Below, one piece after another: positions 45,184 through 58,215 of a stretch of 64,000 bases of DNA; positions within the stretch are counted from its first letter, which is position 1, and every line of letters starts with the position of its first letter. The DNA is taken from positions 10,252,673 to 10,316,672 of the forward strand of contig OX155961.1 of assembly GCA_944548615.1 (NCBI GenBank). Reading direction: 5' to 3'. The position numbers were made by a program, and so were the translations under genes. The stretch comes from Micropterix aruncella (lineage: Eukaryota; Arthropoda; Insecta; Lepidoptera; Micropterigidae). The notes under the pieces were generated by a model, which was not told the origin of the DNA, did not search any database, and worked only from the letters and a program-made list of their open reading frames with translations.

Positions 45184-46919
45184 CTTTCCAATGATGTATC
45201 ACTCATCGTTATTGGTCTATAAGCCAAAAACGGCCGTCCTCTAAACTTCTTCTTCATTTTCATTGGGGCAGTCGGTCTGTGTGTACCTACGTATGGATAA
45301 CAGTTAGCTAGCGGATACCGCTCAATTATGTGGATTGCAGCGTGATATCGCTGTTTGATTCCTGCTTCATTCGGGGGATTTCGGTGGCAGTTCCACTTGT
45401 GGGATAATTGAAACCTACTGGCGGGAATCGATTCGTGGCCAAATGCACTTTCCCGCCGACGGATGCACTCCGCACACAATTCCAATCATACAGCTGATTG
45501 AACGGCAACGGGCGAATATTTACTGAATATCTGAGTAAAGGTGATTGAAAATATGTCGCTGTATGTCGCCATAGCGACGATACCACGACGACGATAAATC
45601 GATAGATGAGCCGCTGGGCCGGTTGCCAAAGGGTACTCACGAGCCGGGCCCATTGACCCAGCTTGCATGTTCATACAATTGTGCAATACAATACAATACA
45701 ATACAATCAACTACTCCAGTAGATAGGCATTCCTACACTTGGATGCGTCACAAAATTAAATGCTTATAATTTAATTATTAAAAACGTAACTATCATGATA
45801 GTTGTCATGGCTGTAATATTATATTCAATAATACCTACTTACAAATAATCAAAATATACTAATGTCATTAAAAGTAAGAGAGAGTAATATATTAAAATAG
45901 AAATGCAAATTCTATGTAGAATAATCAAAGTAAAATAATTTTATTGTCAATCCAGCAATATGCATGCCTTCGTCGTCAACATAAATAAATGTACATATAC
46001 TAAATTATATGAGAATTAGAATGTCAGCTATCATAATACCGTTATGTTAAAATTTTACAAATTTCGATAATTATCAACATGGAAAATAAACTCGGAATTT
46101 TCAAACTCGTTTATACCATAAATTGGGTTCCTTACCAAATTATTTATAATTATCTTTTCAAATTGGAGTACAGGTACTCCGATAATCAGCGGGAGTACAA
46201 CTTATGGACGTCCGAAATTACGAATAAATATTTATAAGAGCGATATAGGTACTTAGCAATTTTCAGTGCATGATTATTTAAATCAGGTGATCCAAGGCTG
46301 GAAACTAGGACGGAAATCTCGCCTGTTTCGGGATATCATGCAACTAACCTGTGGTGCGATGTAACGATAACCTCGCGCGTACCACAGGGGTAACACCGGA
46401 GAGTTGGAGGTGCTATTGCCTCAGTCCTCAGAGTCGCTGATCAAAGGACTCATTAATCATTAATTGTGTAAAATTTCCATATATTATTAATATCTATAAC
46501 ATTCATAAACAATAGGACATCACAAACAGGGCAAGAGTATTACATTATTTTAAGAGTAATGTATAATGTATTTCAAATGGTCCAGAGAGGAGTACAGGGC
46601 GGAGGCGACAAGGTAGCAAAATCAGGCCTAGGTTCCAATGAGGGGGGGGGGGGGGGATATCAAACAGAGAACGCGTCCATGAGGGACAGTTAATTACGGG
46701 ACAATTTCAGAGAAGAAGCAGCCCTAAAAGTTGCTGCGTCTTTCTAAATGGACCCTTCAAATTCAAAAATTCCCGAAAAGCTGAATACAACACACTGCAG
46801 CCGACCAGATCAGGATAGCACATAGGCACGTTTATAGTTTTCGACCATAAGTCTTCCTTGCGTCTTCTTCACGTATGAACCGTTTACAGCAGGACATCTC
46901 GCGCGATCGTCAATATCGG
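45184..46919. other. No recognisable gene
   Basis: (CAATA)n at 45683-45709, a G-run at 46642-46656 and an inverted ACCTGTGGT..ACCACAGG pair near 46350-46388. ORFs at 45126-45710 lack recognised domains. Confidence 0.5.
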
Positions 46920-46922
46920 TTA

Positions 46923-47595
46923 GGAACTGTCCACATATTAGGTAATCACGTTTTTGGGCTTTTAGGCCCTCCCCCCCCCCCCCCCATGACAACAGACGTA
47001 ATCGGCGGCCGGACCCCCCTCCCCCTCACAAGGTATAAACCGAATTTGCGGAAAATGTGAAGAATCTTAGCGACGCAGAACTTCGGATCCTTTGTGCACT
47101 TTTTGTATTTTTTTTTAAACTGCCCCCACTCCTCGTCGACCTGCCGTTGAGCCTCCGCTCCCGCGAGGAGTGAAAACGCTTTGACGTATGTACTGAGAAA
47201 CTCAGTGTGTAAATCCGCCATAGTTGATACACCACACAACGATCGAGTTGGAGCGTACAGCGGCGCGATAGTCCAGAGTTGCAGCGGTGCACATGCCGTT
47301 CCGCCGCGACTCAGAGCGGCCCCCGTCTGCCAGCGCGCCTAGGAACAAGCCCGGGCCACTTAATCGCAGACGAGCGCGTGGACTATCATGCACATCGCGC
47401 GTGCGGGGTAACTTCGGCGCGGCACTACGCTATGTCCGTGCAGGTTTGGACCGAAAAATGCGATTCAGTGACCAAAATTGATTACGTAATCAGGACGGGC
47501 AGCCCCTCCCCCTTCCCCCACGTAATCAAGCGTTAACCTCAGCTCCAACCCTCTTCTCCGTCCCCTCGGTGACTAAGTAATATGTGGACGGCCCC
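46923..47595. mobile_element. TIR element with TTA duplication (PIF/Harbinger-like)
   Basis: Left end GGAACTGTCCACATATTAGG and right end (complement) GGGGCCGTCCACATATTACT are inverted copies; TTA flanks both (46920-46922 and 47596-47598). 673 bp, with a C-run near each side. The TTA target fits PIF/Harbinger; the TIR resembles a widespread arthropod form. It encloses the ORF at 46946-47239. Confidence 0.7.
46946..47239 (-). other. Small ORF inside the TIR element
   Basis: A likely internal start MADLHTEFLSTYVKAFSLLA at about 47221, then QRQVDEEWGQFKKKYKKC and FCVAKILHIFRKFG before running into the glycine-coding C/G tract. Basic, helix-rich; PIF/Harbinger elements encode a second DNA-binding protein, but I see no Myb/SANT signature, so function is unassigned. 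Confidence 0.25.
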
Positions 47596-47599
47596 TTAA

Positions 47600-50215
47600 T
47601 ACTATATAAAGTATTCCGCGGTCTGACAACCGAGTACACAGAGTGATGAATATTTTGAACTGCCCGGCAATTCATGAGGTTTCAAAGCACTCAGTTGAAT
47701 TACTGTGAATTAAATAATCTTAAACCTAATGCCAGAAAAAGAAACTCTATTGAAGCTATGTCTGGCAAACACGGTGGCCGACCAACAGTCACCAATAACA
47801 ACTCCTGCAACTTTGCGACTGTTTGCAGTGAAATCTGTGGTTATATGTTGTCATACAGAAGCAGTGGCTATGAGGGATTGACCAGGCTCGGTTATTTAAT
47901 CTCGAGCTTCTCTATCATTGTTTGCAGTTTCAATAGTACACATTTACGGTAACTGTATAGCCAGACTGCAAAAAGCTGTAATAGAAAACACCGGCACAAG
48001 ATCTCTTATTTGAAAATAATGCAAATTTTCAACTTTAGCATCGTTACACAAACTAAAATATTTGACTAAAAACAAACGACGGAAAGAAAAATAAACAACT
48101 GATTCTTAAAAATGTTTAACATGACCTCGAATTTATTTTAATTTAAAATTCCTCAAACCCGTTATTCCACTTCATATTGGCCATTGTGAAAAAGCAGCAA
48201 TTACATAGATAAAAATATATCTTATAATTGAAACGCTAATCTATCTTGTAATCGAAACGCAATGAAACGCATTTGTTTTCTAAAATTATGTAATTTAGGA
48301 AAACAAATGCGTTTCATTACTAACTCTGGCGAGACCTTAGTATGGGAGACTCGTTGAAGTCTTTTACATCAAAAGACGCATCGATCGACGTTATCTCCTT
48401 CGCTCACCGCAACGCTTCTCCACAAGTTGGTTAGTTCAAGAATAGCGCTTGCCGCCCATGCACTTCAGCTAGATCAAATGCGGAACTTCAATGTCGATAC
48501 GCAGAAACTTTTCAGACTGCTCACAAAATATCCACTTTTCGGCGACGAAATCACTTCCTCCATCGGCAATATACAGTCGCATGCGCAAGAAAAACGATAA
48601 AAGTTGGTAACGAGAATCCGACGCAAAAAGAAGGGTTCAAGTTAGGGTTTGCCTTGGGGTTGGGAGCAAAGAAGAAAGAGGGTGGAAGGGGGTGAGAAGC
48701 GGAGACGGAGTGCAGAATAAAGAGCCGTCCCGGGCATAATAAAACCTGCGAGTGGTTTTCAATATCGGCGCAGCTGAAAAACACATTATCAGGACGGGCG
48801 TTCGGCGACAAAAGACGCTCAGTACTGAGCGACACATCCGTAGGATCGAATACCTAACCAGATTTGGCAATATTTTGTGTTAGGTACGTAATTGTTCATG
48901 ATATCATTGACAAGCTGCTTTCCCCAGTTTCGCACAGTAGAAGATTTAAATTTAGTGTTTGGGACAAGCTTCCAATGTCTAAAAAATTTAGTTCATATTC
49001 CTGTCCAAAATTTTGCATACTATAAAAAAGTATTAGGAAAAAAATATATTGGCGAACTTATTTAGTAAGGTATTTTAGTCTTAACATTGGCAATATCTTC
49101 CAGTAGATTTTCTATGAAATTTCTAGTGAACTATATTCGCTGTATTACCTCCTGATCCCAACGTGACACGCGACAGGGTCATGTAAAATTTCACATGAGA
49201 TAAGCATTCACAATACGCTTTATTCTCCTACCGTATTGCTGCACAGGGATTCAACTGTAATAACTCTTCAAATAATAATGATAGCTACATACTGTCACGT
49301 TATGTTCCCCACTCGTGCGCTTTCGACTTCATCTTGCGTCTAGTGTATGCATTATTGAACGCCTTAAGACGACACTGACAGTACCCGGTGAAGATTACGA
49401 TGGACGGGTGTAAACTTATAGCAATAATGGATGTCTTTAGAGAAGTATGACTGCAGGCTTTTTATCTTCTTTTTGACAATTTTCACATTAACATTATATT
49501 TTTGGTCCAGAGCAATCTAAAGCGTCGTTCCTTTTTGGTTTATTATTCTAATCTAAATTATTCTTGTCATATAATACATGGCGATGTAAAATGAACGGAG
49601 TAGCGTACGCGTATTTACAGGATGCTGTATCCGAGTACGCTGAAGCAGCAGTGGTTTAAATAGTTTTGACGCATGCGCTAATGCTTGCGCTATGGTATTG
49701 CACGCATGCGTCATAAGGAAGCACAAGATGAAATAAAAAGCGCAAGGTTGTGTTCATACCTTAAAGGACATAGTATGTCTACATTAGATGCCAGAGTTAA
49801 CAAAAATAAAGATTTTTGTAAGGATTGAAAAAGTTGGTATGAAAAATAGCTTTGATTTAAAAGTTGCTTCGAAGAAGTCGTCGTATTGCCCATATCTCGA
49901 GAAATACGTACCACTTTTATATATGCTCCAGTCGACTAACCGTTATCGATTTGTGGATATAATTTTAAAAAACCTATAAACAATTGCTTTAGTTTTTGAG
50001 TTATAACGTTTGAAATTCGCTCGGGTGGCCGTTTTCTATCGACTCAGTAAACTTAAATCAGTCTCCTTTTACATAAATTAAAGGCCTTTACCAGTTACAT
50101 AATATCTCTCCCGAAAAATTAAGGTAAAATTTAAATTAGAATCTATCCGGCAATTCTTGAGTTTATCGCGATTTGAGAGACAGAATATCTATAATATTAA
50201 AATTTTAACAAAAAA
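47600..50215. other. No recognisable gene; hairpin and palindromes
   Basis: A TATA-like CTATATAAAG at 47601-47610 is followed by a 92-codon ORF (47674-47952) with no recognised domain. A 20-bp perfect hairpin sits at 48261-48318. TGACGCATGCG and its complement lie at 49667-49677 and 49703-49713. Otherwise nothing supported. Confidence 0.45.
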
Positions 50216-50219
50216 AACG

Positions 50220-50815
50220 ACTTCATTTTTTTATACGTGCAGCAGCCATGTTATGGTGAAACTTAGAACGGGCTATCATAATTTAATGAGTATACAAAAT
50301 TTCGTGCCTGTGCTGTTGATTGTTGATGAGTTCCTTCTCTGGAAGCCAACACTGAGTGCCACAGTCCTGTCCGACCGTTGAGGAGTTTCCTCGTCGGGAG
50401 CCAACCCTAGGTGCAATAGCCTTGACATGATAAAACTTAGAACGGGCTATAATAACTGAATGAGTATACAAAAATTCGTGTCTATTACTGTTGACAGTTG
50501 AGGAGTACCCTCGTCGGGAGCCAACCCTGGATATAGCATCAGGTCATGCTTACCATAAATAATGCATTGTCATCTGAACTGAACCAACATGTAAATGTTT
50601 AACTTCATATGATAATATTTAAAGAGTTCCCTCAATTTCTCATGGATCACATCATCAAAACAGGATTTTGATAAAAATAGGACCAATCTGAAAGTATATC
50701 AAATAAAAACAGAATTTTCCAAATCGGTTCATAAATGACACAGTTCGGGTGCATCAAACATTAAATAAAATACAACTGAATTGATAACCTCCTCCTTTTT
50801 TTGAAGTCGGTTAAA
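50220..50815 (+). repeat. Repeat T, copy with about two 120-bp units
   Basis: GAAACTTAGAACGGGCTATC, CAAAATTTCGTGCCTGTGCT and TCGTCGGGAGCCAACCC repeated, then the unique tail to TTGAAGTCGGTTAAAA. Collinear with 19985-20605. Confidence 0.85.
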
Positions 50816-52486
50816 AAACCGCATGCACAGCTGTTTTTCACACACTTTAGACTTGATTTACTACTGTTAAGCCTTCTTCATGGATAATTTGATGGTATTA
50901 ATAATAAACCTTTTTCAATAGACACCTAACCCTAAATTTATCGCAATTAAACCGACAGACAGGCAAAAGATTTTTGGGAACATTGCATATATTTATTTAG
51001 ATATCTATATGACTTTTTGCGATTGGAAATCTACGATGAACGTCTGAATTACTATTTCTAATGTCAATGTAAGATTCAGTAGGAGAAAAAAATAGCAAAT
51101 TACCATTTATATTTAATTTATTTTAAAATTAGCCATTGGACAGTGAGTGGAATAACATTTAAATGTTCAAGGAGCTGAGTAGCGATAAATAACATCTGAG
51201 TAGGAAGAAATAAACAATAAATAATTCAGCGATTTTAAAATATGTGTAATCTATCCTCTTCTATTCGGAAATGGGTCGCTATGATATAATTTATTATTAG
51301 GTTTGTTTGATTTCGATAGATAGTTAGTAAAATATTTTTTGTAAATGCTGTTTGATTCCCAAATAATAGAAATAAACTATTAAATGCTGTGTGAGTGAGT
51401 TTGGAATGATGGTGACATCTCGAGTTAAAAAAGTGTCCTATTGACACGATCAATTGTGCTGTATTTAATGAGTAATTCAGAAGAAAAAGAATTATTTAGT
51501 AAATATTAAGAGAGGTCATACCAAAGTCGTGTTTAGGAAATGTACTTTGAAGACAGGAATTTAAATGGTAGTTCCATAAGCAGGCGGTTTATGGAAATGC
51601 CATTTTCCAGTCATAGGTCATGTCCATTTTGACCGTTATCTTTCAATGAAAAATTGTCGTGTTTAAATTTGAAAAATTTCTTAGGAAATAATAACATCCC
51701 AATTCTGGTAAAATTAAAATACAGTGACCACCTATAGATTCGGCATCTCTATCGGTATATTGTAACGGTAGTTTGCTCAGACTTTCTCGTCTTTTTAAAG
51801 CGTCACTCAATAATGGCGAGAGGGGGAGGTTTTCACTTACCATCGTATTATCATCAAGCTCTAGGCACTCTGTAGATTCGACCCTGTCACTATGACAGCG
51901 ACCACCCGTCCCGCTTTCATGAAGCATCCTTAGTGACAGGTCAATTATTGCATCCATAAGTAGATGTACAGGTAATTAATTGAACGTTCTTGTCAACAGG
52001 GCTTATAGAGATTTCCTATATTATAAATATGATAAAATCGAATTTATCGCCTGAAGCTTCGCGATACCCGAAGAATAAATAAGAATTCACGCAATAAATT
52101 CGCGTATCGCAATTTTATTTATAATATTAGGTATACATACATCAGAATATGTACATAGTATATATTTTTTGAACTTGGAACTAAAAGCTGCTAAGGACTT
52201 GGGTCTGATAATCTGATTAGTTTATTCCACAGAACTGCAACTACAAAGGCGAAACTGCCTTTGTGCGCTGATAATTTATGCATGGGTATTAACCTTCAAG
52301 CGGTTGCGCGGCGTCGAATCGACCGCACTCGGTATATTTTCGTTCCTAACATCTTAATTTCCTATTGTATGCATTTCCCATCCATAGTAGCCTGTCTTTG
52401 TTTCACCGTAAACGAAATAAACATATTACCTTTACTCCCCGCACCCTTCGGAGTCCATAGATCACATTTGTTTTAGTCGCGGCTAA
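50816..52486. other. No recognisable gene
   Basis: A 104-codon minus-strand ORF (51643-51957) is acidic and low in recognisable motifs. The rest is AT-rich. Confidence 0.5.
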
Positions 52487-53071
52487 GGCGTCGAAAGCAC
52501 GCCACGCGCCTGTCGTCGAAAAGGTTACGCGCGACGCTCAACGCGAGATATCATTTTTTTGAAATAACGACAAATACTATCGAATCAAGTTTGCAATAGT
52601 GTTTTTTGTAATAAAATGACTCGTCGACCGCTAACTGATAGTGAAATACTTGATCAAATACAACAAGAAGATGAAGAGAGTGAGTCAGAAGACATTGACC
52701 AAAGCTCAGAAGTTTCCGATCACTTTCCAGTTTCAGTGGAAACTCAATCTGCTGAAGAATCAAGCAGTTCGGACTCCTGTGTAGAGGATTTTCCCCTTTC
52801 CTATATAAGTACATATTTTACGAGGCGTTATAGGATAAAAAAGTGGCATAAATCTAACCATAACAAAGTGAGACGGCATGTTCAACATATTCTCACGGAA
52901 GATGCGGGTACTCATATAAACGGCGTGGGGGTGACAACGTTTATACAAGCCTGGAATTTATTCATTACTGAGGATAATTATGAAAATCTGTCATACACAC
53001 CAATGAATTTATACAAAAAAAGGCGTCATCATATAACAGACCCCATGACTGCAAACCGACTGATGCTGTAG
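52487..53071 (+). pseudogene. piggyBac-like transposase, N-terminal fragment
   Basis: 52616-53071 encodes 151 residues starting MTRRPLTDSEILDQIQQEDE, an acidic serine-rich N-terminus (ESESEDIDQSSEVSD) and AWNLFITEDNYENL, the order seen in piggyBac-type transposases (RPLTDxEI.. start, acidic stretch, F-x-LFI block). The catalytic DDD region is missing; the frame ends TANRLML at 53071. The upstream GTCGAAAGCACGCCACGCG..GGTTACGCGCGACGC (52488-52540) resembles a piggyBac-group end, but a clean TTAA and a partner end are not visible. Cut-and-paste transposition at TTAA would be the family role. Confidence 0.65.
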
Positions 53072-53074
53072 GAG

Positions 53075-54254
53075 TTAAAGTTGTTGTTTAATAGTATTTG
53101 ATTTTTTTCTGAGTTTTGTGTATTCAGTATTCCGTATTCAGTATTCAATTTATTCATTCAGAATATACAATAAAAGCATGAATTATGAATTAAAGCTAAT
53201 TATCGCATATTAGAATTCGTCAGTTGCTAGTAATATATTAATATAAAACTATTCAAGCATAAATATTAAATCGACAATAGCGTTGACTAAAATCGGCTTT
53301 AAAAGGCAGACAAATAAATTTAAAAAAAAATTAGAGCTGAATCCATGTACATGAGTATACATATAAAATAGATAATTATTATAAGAATATTAATAGTCAT
53401 CTTAGGCACTTTATACGAAAAATAATCACACAATAGAAAGTATCAAAAGAAAAACAGTATCGTAACAGAATTATAACATATCTATATATAAAAACATAAG
53501 TGATTATGTATTCATTAGTGTTTTAAATCCCTGAAATATCCCATAGGTCTTTTAGGTTACGCGTGACCGCTGCCGTTACAAATGACCACGTGCCTGCTTA
53601 AATATACCTTGACTATTTTTATTTACAATATAATCACTAAGACATTTTATTTTACTTTTTGACAACCGTCACTTTTTTTTGTTATTTTTGACATTAATTT
53701 TACACTAAAAAAACTTATTTTTATCGGTATTTTAAAGAATAATTTAATCTGTGTTTTTAATCTGGTAAACTAAATGGTGAGACTCGATTTTATTCTACAA
53801 TAATACCTTCTTCATTCTTACGAGTAACCTTTTACGTTTTGATTAGTGGTAGAAGAATTTGATCATTAAAAAAGAATTCAATGTTATCACGCCAAATGTA
53901 ATACTACTGTCTATACAACTATGTATTAGTTTTTAAGACAATAAACAATTTGATTTGATTGATTGATTTGGTTAAAGCCAATTTATCATTGTTTTGACAC
54001 GATTATGCCATAGAAATAAGTTATGTATAGATTTTTACTTTGTTGATTACAAATTTGAAGATAATTAAATATGGCGTTAAAACAGTTTGTAAATAGGCAG
54101 AAACTCCAAGAACTCACATTTCTAAATGGTTCTATGTACATAGAATAGTTTTGCACATAAATTATCTCCTACTGTACAAAACTGTTAGTACAAAACTGTT
54201 CTATATGCAATTACTTTTTAATTATCCAAAGAAACATTAATTTCCGTTATAATT
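53075..54254. other. No recognisable gene; retroelement-like tail
   Basis: AT-rich. TTTGATTTGATTGATTGATT at 53950-53969 preceded by AATAAACAA looks like a retroelement tail without an identifiable body. Confidence 0.5.
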
Positions 54255-54510
54255 CATACGCCAGTATACGCCTAATTTTACTACCCTTAGAGCACATCTG
54301 TTCAACCTTGGCTTGACCGAGAGCAAGGACTGCCGAATATGTAGCGAAGAACCTGAAGACAGAACGCCGTTGGTCGCCGCCCAGACCTGGCCGCAAAAAG
54401 ATACAGTTTACTGGGACGAGCCTTTCTCGAAACCAGCAATCTGCCCAACCGAGATCAGTGCTCTGTATGGACTGGTAAATAGTACCGGGCTTCTAGCAGA
54501 CAACTGACCC
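54255..54510 (+). pseudogene. LINE ORF2 C-terminal fragment (RNase H/zinc-knuckle group)
   Basis: Plus strand: LRAHLFNLGLTESKDCRICS then EEPEDRTPLVA, and ISALYGLVNSTGLLADN before a TGA at 54505-54507. The CxxC after a LRAHLFxLGL helix is the start of the C-terminal knuckle of R1/I/Loa-like LINEs; the second half (H-x4-C) is not preserved. A CTACTACTAC tail occurs near 54594. Confidence 0.65.
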
Positions 54511-54614
54511 AACCACAAAGTGGGTAGTTACAAAAGATCTTATAGATCCAGGTGATATCGAGGGCTGGGTAAAAGCCCCCCACTACTTTTACATCTACTA
54601 CTACCACATACGCG

Positions 54615-55689
54615 TAATTTATCGATATTAAACAGCCCAAAGCGCATTCGAATATAAAATATTAGAAAAATTTGAACAACTACATGAATATTTTAAATGT
54701 AAAACTATCCTATACGCATAGGACTATTACAAACTGAACGCATTTGAACAATAAAATATTTTAACTGTCCTAGGCGCAAGAAATAATTTAAAACTCAATT
54801 GTCGGGCGGTTTACAGTTAAAACTATTTTTTTTTAAAGAATACCAAATTTTCTGTCAGTTACAGATATTTTTAAACGATAGAAAAGCTTGAATAGGTTAG
54901 AATGAAAAAAATTGACCGAAAAGAGACAAACTTCAGAACACTTATTTTATATAGAATCAGTAATTTATTTGCTAATGTTATTTACAAACACAAACCGACA
55001 GGGCGCTGTAAAAGACGGCCAGCGCCATCTGTTAATACATTTTGCAACAAAACGAACTCTTACGTTTAGACAATGAATATCTAAAAATAAGCGTTTGGGA
55101 CAGTTTTGATCAGATAGTAGAAAAATTTTAACATGAATATCAATACAAAGTGCATTTACATACTAGTGGAAACCGTAAACTTTGAATTATAAATTCTTTT
55201 AGTAACTTCTTGTTTTTATTTTTCTTTTACATAATTAAAATCTTTTACATTTTAATCATGCTATTTTGATAATTTTAATAAAGTTGTTTTTTTTTCTTCT
55301 TTTTCAGAATTTGAAAGATCAAATATTGACGACGAACGTCTGGCTTGAACACGTAAGTAATAATATTTATTATTTAAATTTTGTGAAAAAAATATTAAGT
55401 GTCTAAAATTGGTGTTCTATACTTGTATTTTGAAGGCATTCCATTCGCAGCCTCTAGACTAGTAAGCAATTGGAACTTTTTATCTGTGCGTTAGAGGCCG
55501 GAATTAAGACTATCCTAAGATCTTTTCGCAAATATAGATAAAAACTGATGTGCCACCCCAATACTTTCCCGGCAAGTAGCCAAGGAGTTGTGGAAGGATT
55601 TTGAGCGTGATATCCCTTCGGAAGGTTAACCTGAATGAGAGTGATAGTCGGCGACGACCGCAGATAGTGAGAATGCAATGCATTAGCAC
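54615..55689. other. No recognisable gene
   Basis: AT-rich; nothing supported. Confidence 0.5.
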
Positions 55690-56745
55690 TCTCGATTCAA
55701 TCGTTTACGCAAACATACTGATCGGCGAGAATCCAATGTGAATTCGGCCCGGGAGCTAATGGGCCCTTGCTGAATTGGCCATGCACGAAAACCCATTCAG
55801 TTCAGGGTTGGTCACACTCACGGGTCGACACCCATCCGGTGGCCTCCACGCATGCAGTGCGAGCACGGGCAGGACTCTGGCCTTAGGGCTAGTTTCCCCT
55901 AGGAATCAACCTTCAGGCGCTACTAGACGGTCTGCGCACCGTGCGGCGTAAGCCAATCGACTGTGCACTCTGACTAACAGTCGGGGGAGTCTGGAAGCAG
56001 TACTGTTTCCTATTGAGCGGTGGTGGTTGCGGACCTTGCGGCTACTGCTCTTGAAACGACCATCGGCTACCCGATCCTGGGTGAACAGTCAGGCAAAGGA
56101 TGCCGTGGTCCGCGATAGATTCGGTATTCATCGTTTCACCGCTTCGTAAGGAAGAGGACCGCGCAAGCGACCTTGAACTCGTAACCAATCGAGAGACCGA
56201 AGAAATCTGGTCGCAATTGGAAGTAAGGGCGTGAGTGTAAGCCCGCTGGGTAACACACCTAGTTATCTCGCGGTTAAGGCGTTGGCCTCTTATGGGCATG
56301 TGGCGGAGCTTGACGGTGGACTGTTTTGCCCAAGTCTTCTGCGTTCACTTCACGGGAGAGAGAACGACTAATCGTTAAAACTTCCTGAGGTGACAGGTTC
56401 GCCCGTTGTAATTGACAACTCTAGTTTCGACTTCGGCCCATCAACACATCTGTGTACCAATTTTCAAGTTAAATATTTAGAGATTGAAATATGACTATTA
56501 CGCCACCTGGTGGATGAATTTCAACCGACACCGTTTAAACTCTTGCCATGAACAAATGATGCCTTCATGCCAAATTAGCTCAAGCGAATGAAGCGTTTGG
56601 ACGCTGTCGTGGAGGAATACACACACAGAAACAAATACACACAGACATACTGACACACAGACACACAGACACACAGACGCACAGCCACACAGTAATACAG
56701 AATCACAGAAGTGCTTCCACAATACATTCCTTGTCAGGAAATAAA
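55690..56745 (+). repeat. Repeat Z split by retroposon X
   Basis: 55690-55750 (GATTCAATCGTTTACGCAAA, ATCCAATGTGAATTCGGCCC) and 56429-56745 (CTTCGGCCCATCAACACATC onward) are the two halves of Z; the intact order is at 57012-57405. A (CACACAGA)n run follows at 56632-56690. Confidence 0.75.
55751..56428 (+). mobile_element. Retroposon X inserted in repeat Z
   Basis: 678 bp from GGGAGCTAATGGGCCC to GACAACTCTAGT(TTC). TTCGGCCC flanks both sides (55743-55750 and 56432-56439), 11 bp if one mismatch is allowed. It contains a GCGGTTAAGGCGTTGGCCTC segment that looks like the D-arm to anticodon-arm stretch of a serine tRNA. The minus-strand ORF at 56042-56299 is chance. Confidence 0.8.
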
Positions 56746-57011
56746 TATCTCGAAAAACACTTGTGTATCTTTTACAGTATGCGTATATAGGAATCGTCAT
56801 GCGGATTATAAGTATCTGCATTCGTTTCCATGCGATTTCTAACAATTCAGATGTACCTACAACGAGTAGATAACCCGAATATTATTGAAGGGTGTGAGTA
56901 TTGCCGTATGACAAACTCTAGAAGCTTGAAAGAAGTTATAGATAGTTATATTTGGATAAGCCCTTTCCCGCCCAACTAAATATGTCTTTTGTATTTTCTC
57001 TAATATATCTA

Positions 57012-57405
57012 TGGCGATTCAATCATTTACGCAAATATACAGACCGGTGAAAATTCAATGTGATTTCAGCCCATCAAAGCATCTGTGTACCAATTTTCAA
57101 GTGTAATATTTCGAGCTTGAAATTTGACTAGCACGCTCTCTGGTGGATGAATTTCAAACTAAACCTTTTTAACTCTAGCCATGACGAAATGATGCCAGAT
57201 GATTCAATGGCTTAAGCATTTGAGCGTTATTGTGAAGGAGATCGTGGGCATAAGGACAGGCACACAGAGAGACTTTCTTCTGGAAATAGTCTTAATCGTC
57301 GCAAAGGGGCTGTAAATGAATATTTCCATTTTTATCCTAAAACTAATTTTAGCATGTTCATGATACTTTTCCTATTCGTTGGTTGGTGGGCCAGGAAAGT
57401 ATAAA
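57012..57405 (+). repeat. Interspersed repeat Z, intact copy
   Basis: GATTCAATCATTTACGCAAA, CAATGTGATTTCAGCCCATC, ACTAGCACGCTCTCTGGTGG, then GATTCAATGGCTTAAGCATT and ATACTTTTCCTATTCG. Serves as the empty-site reference for the X insertion at 55751. Confidence 0.75.
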
Positions 57406-58215
57406 ACCGCATTCCACATTTTTTAAACTATTTTTTTTTCACTGTGATAAAGTAGCAATTGATATAAAATAATTAAACAAAGAATATTAAAAAAAAAAAT
57501 AAGAAAGAAATATATGAATTAAAATTAAAAAAAACAAATGGATATAGGACGCAGATCATAGCACGGTGGCATGTAAAATGGGCGATATTTACTCACGACA
57601 TGCTGTGAATTCGGTTAGCCTTCTAAGGACCATGGGGCATACTTGTCCCTTAAATTAAAAAATAATTTTATATAATATCGAATACGAATAATGTATCAAT
57701 ATCCCATGTTATTGAGACATCATAATCCTAATATTGGCAAAACAAATAAATTTTTATTAAAAAATATTTAGTTTTTGTTTGTAACATCGCAAATGACCTA
57801 CGAACTCGAATGACCAAGGAACGGTGAATTTAAATAAGTAAATAAAATGTTTATCACGACATTTTCATCTTGAAATCTATTTTTTAGTACGTACTGATTC
57901 TTATTAGATTAATAAAACCATATTTTTTTAATATTATATGATATTTAAATCATATTTTAAAGTAAAGGTCTGCATTATTATTATTGTCATACATTGCACT
58001 ACACTTTATATTTTAATACTATTTATTTATTTGTTTTACAAAATTCATATTACGACATTTTATAATCATACTTATTTTCATCACCATGCTATATCAATAT
58101 TTTTATATATAATTATAGGTTTAATTTGAATTCGCTTATCTATTTTATATTTTATCATATTTTGCATGTTTCATTTTAATACTATGTGCACATGAATAAA
58201 TCTTTGTCATACATA
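57406..58215. other. No recognisable gene
   Basis: Very AT-rich; the 58-codon isoleucine-rich ORF at 57938-58129 is composition-driven. Confidence 0.5.

Noticed and set aside
47601..47952. TATA box plus 92-codon ORF as a host gene
   Set aside because: The product has no domain or compositional signature and no splice or poly-A context can be shown; kept only as a note.
56632..56690. CRISPR-like repetition of CACACAGA
   Set aside because: Simple microsatellite within repeat Z, no spacers.
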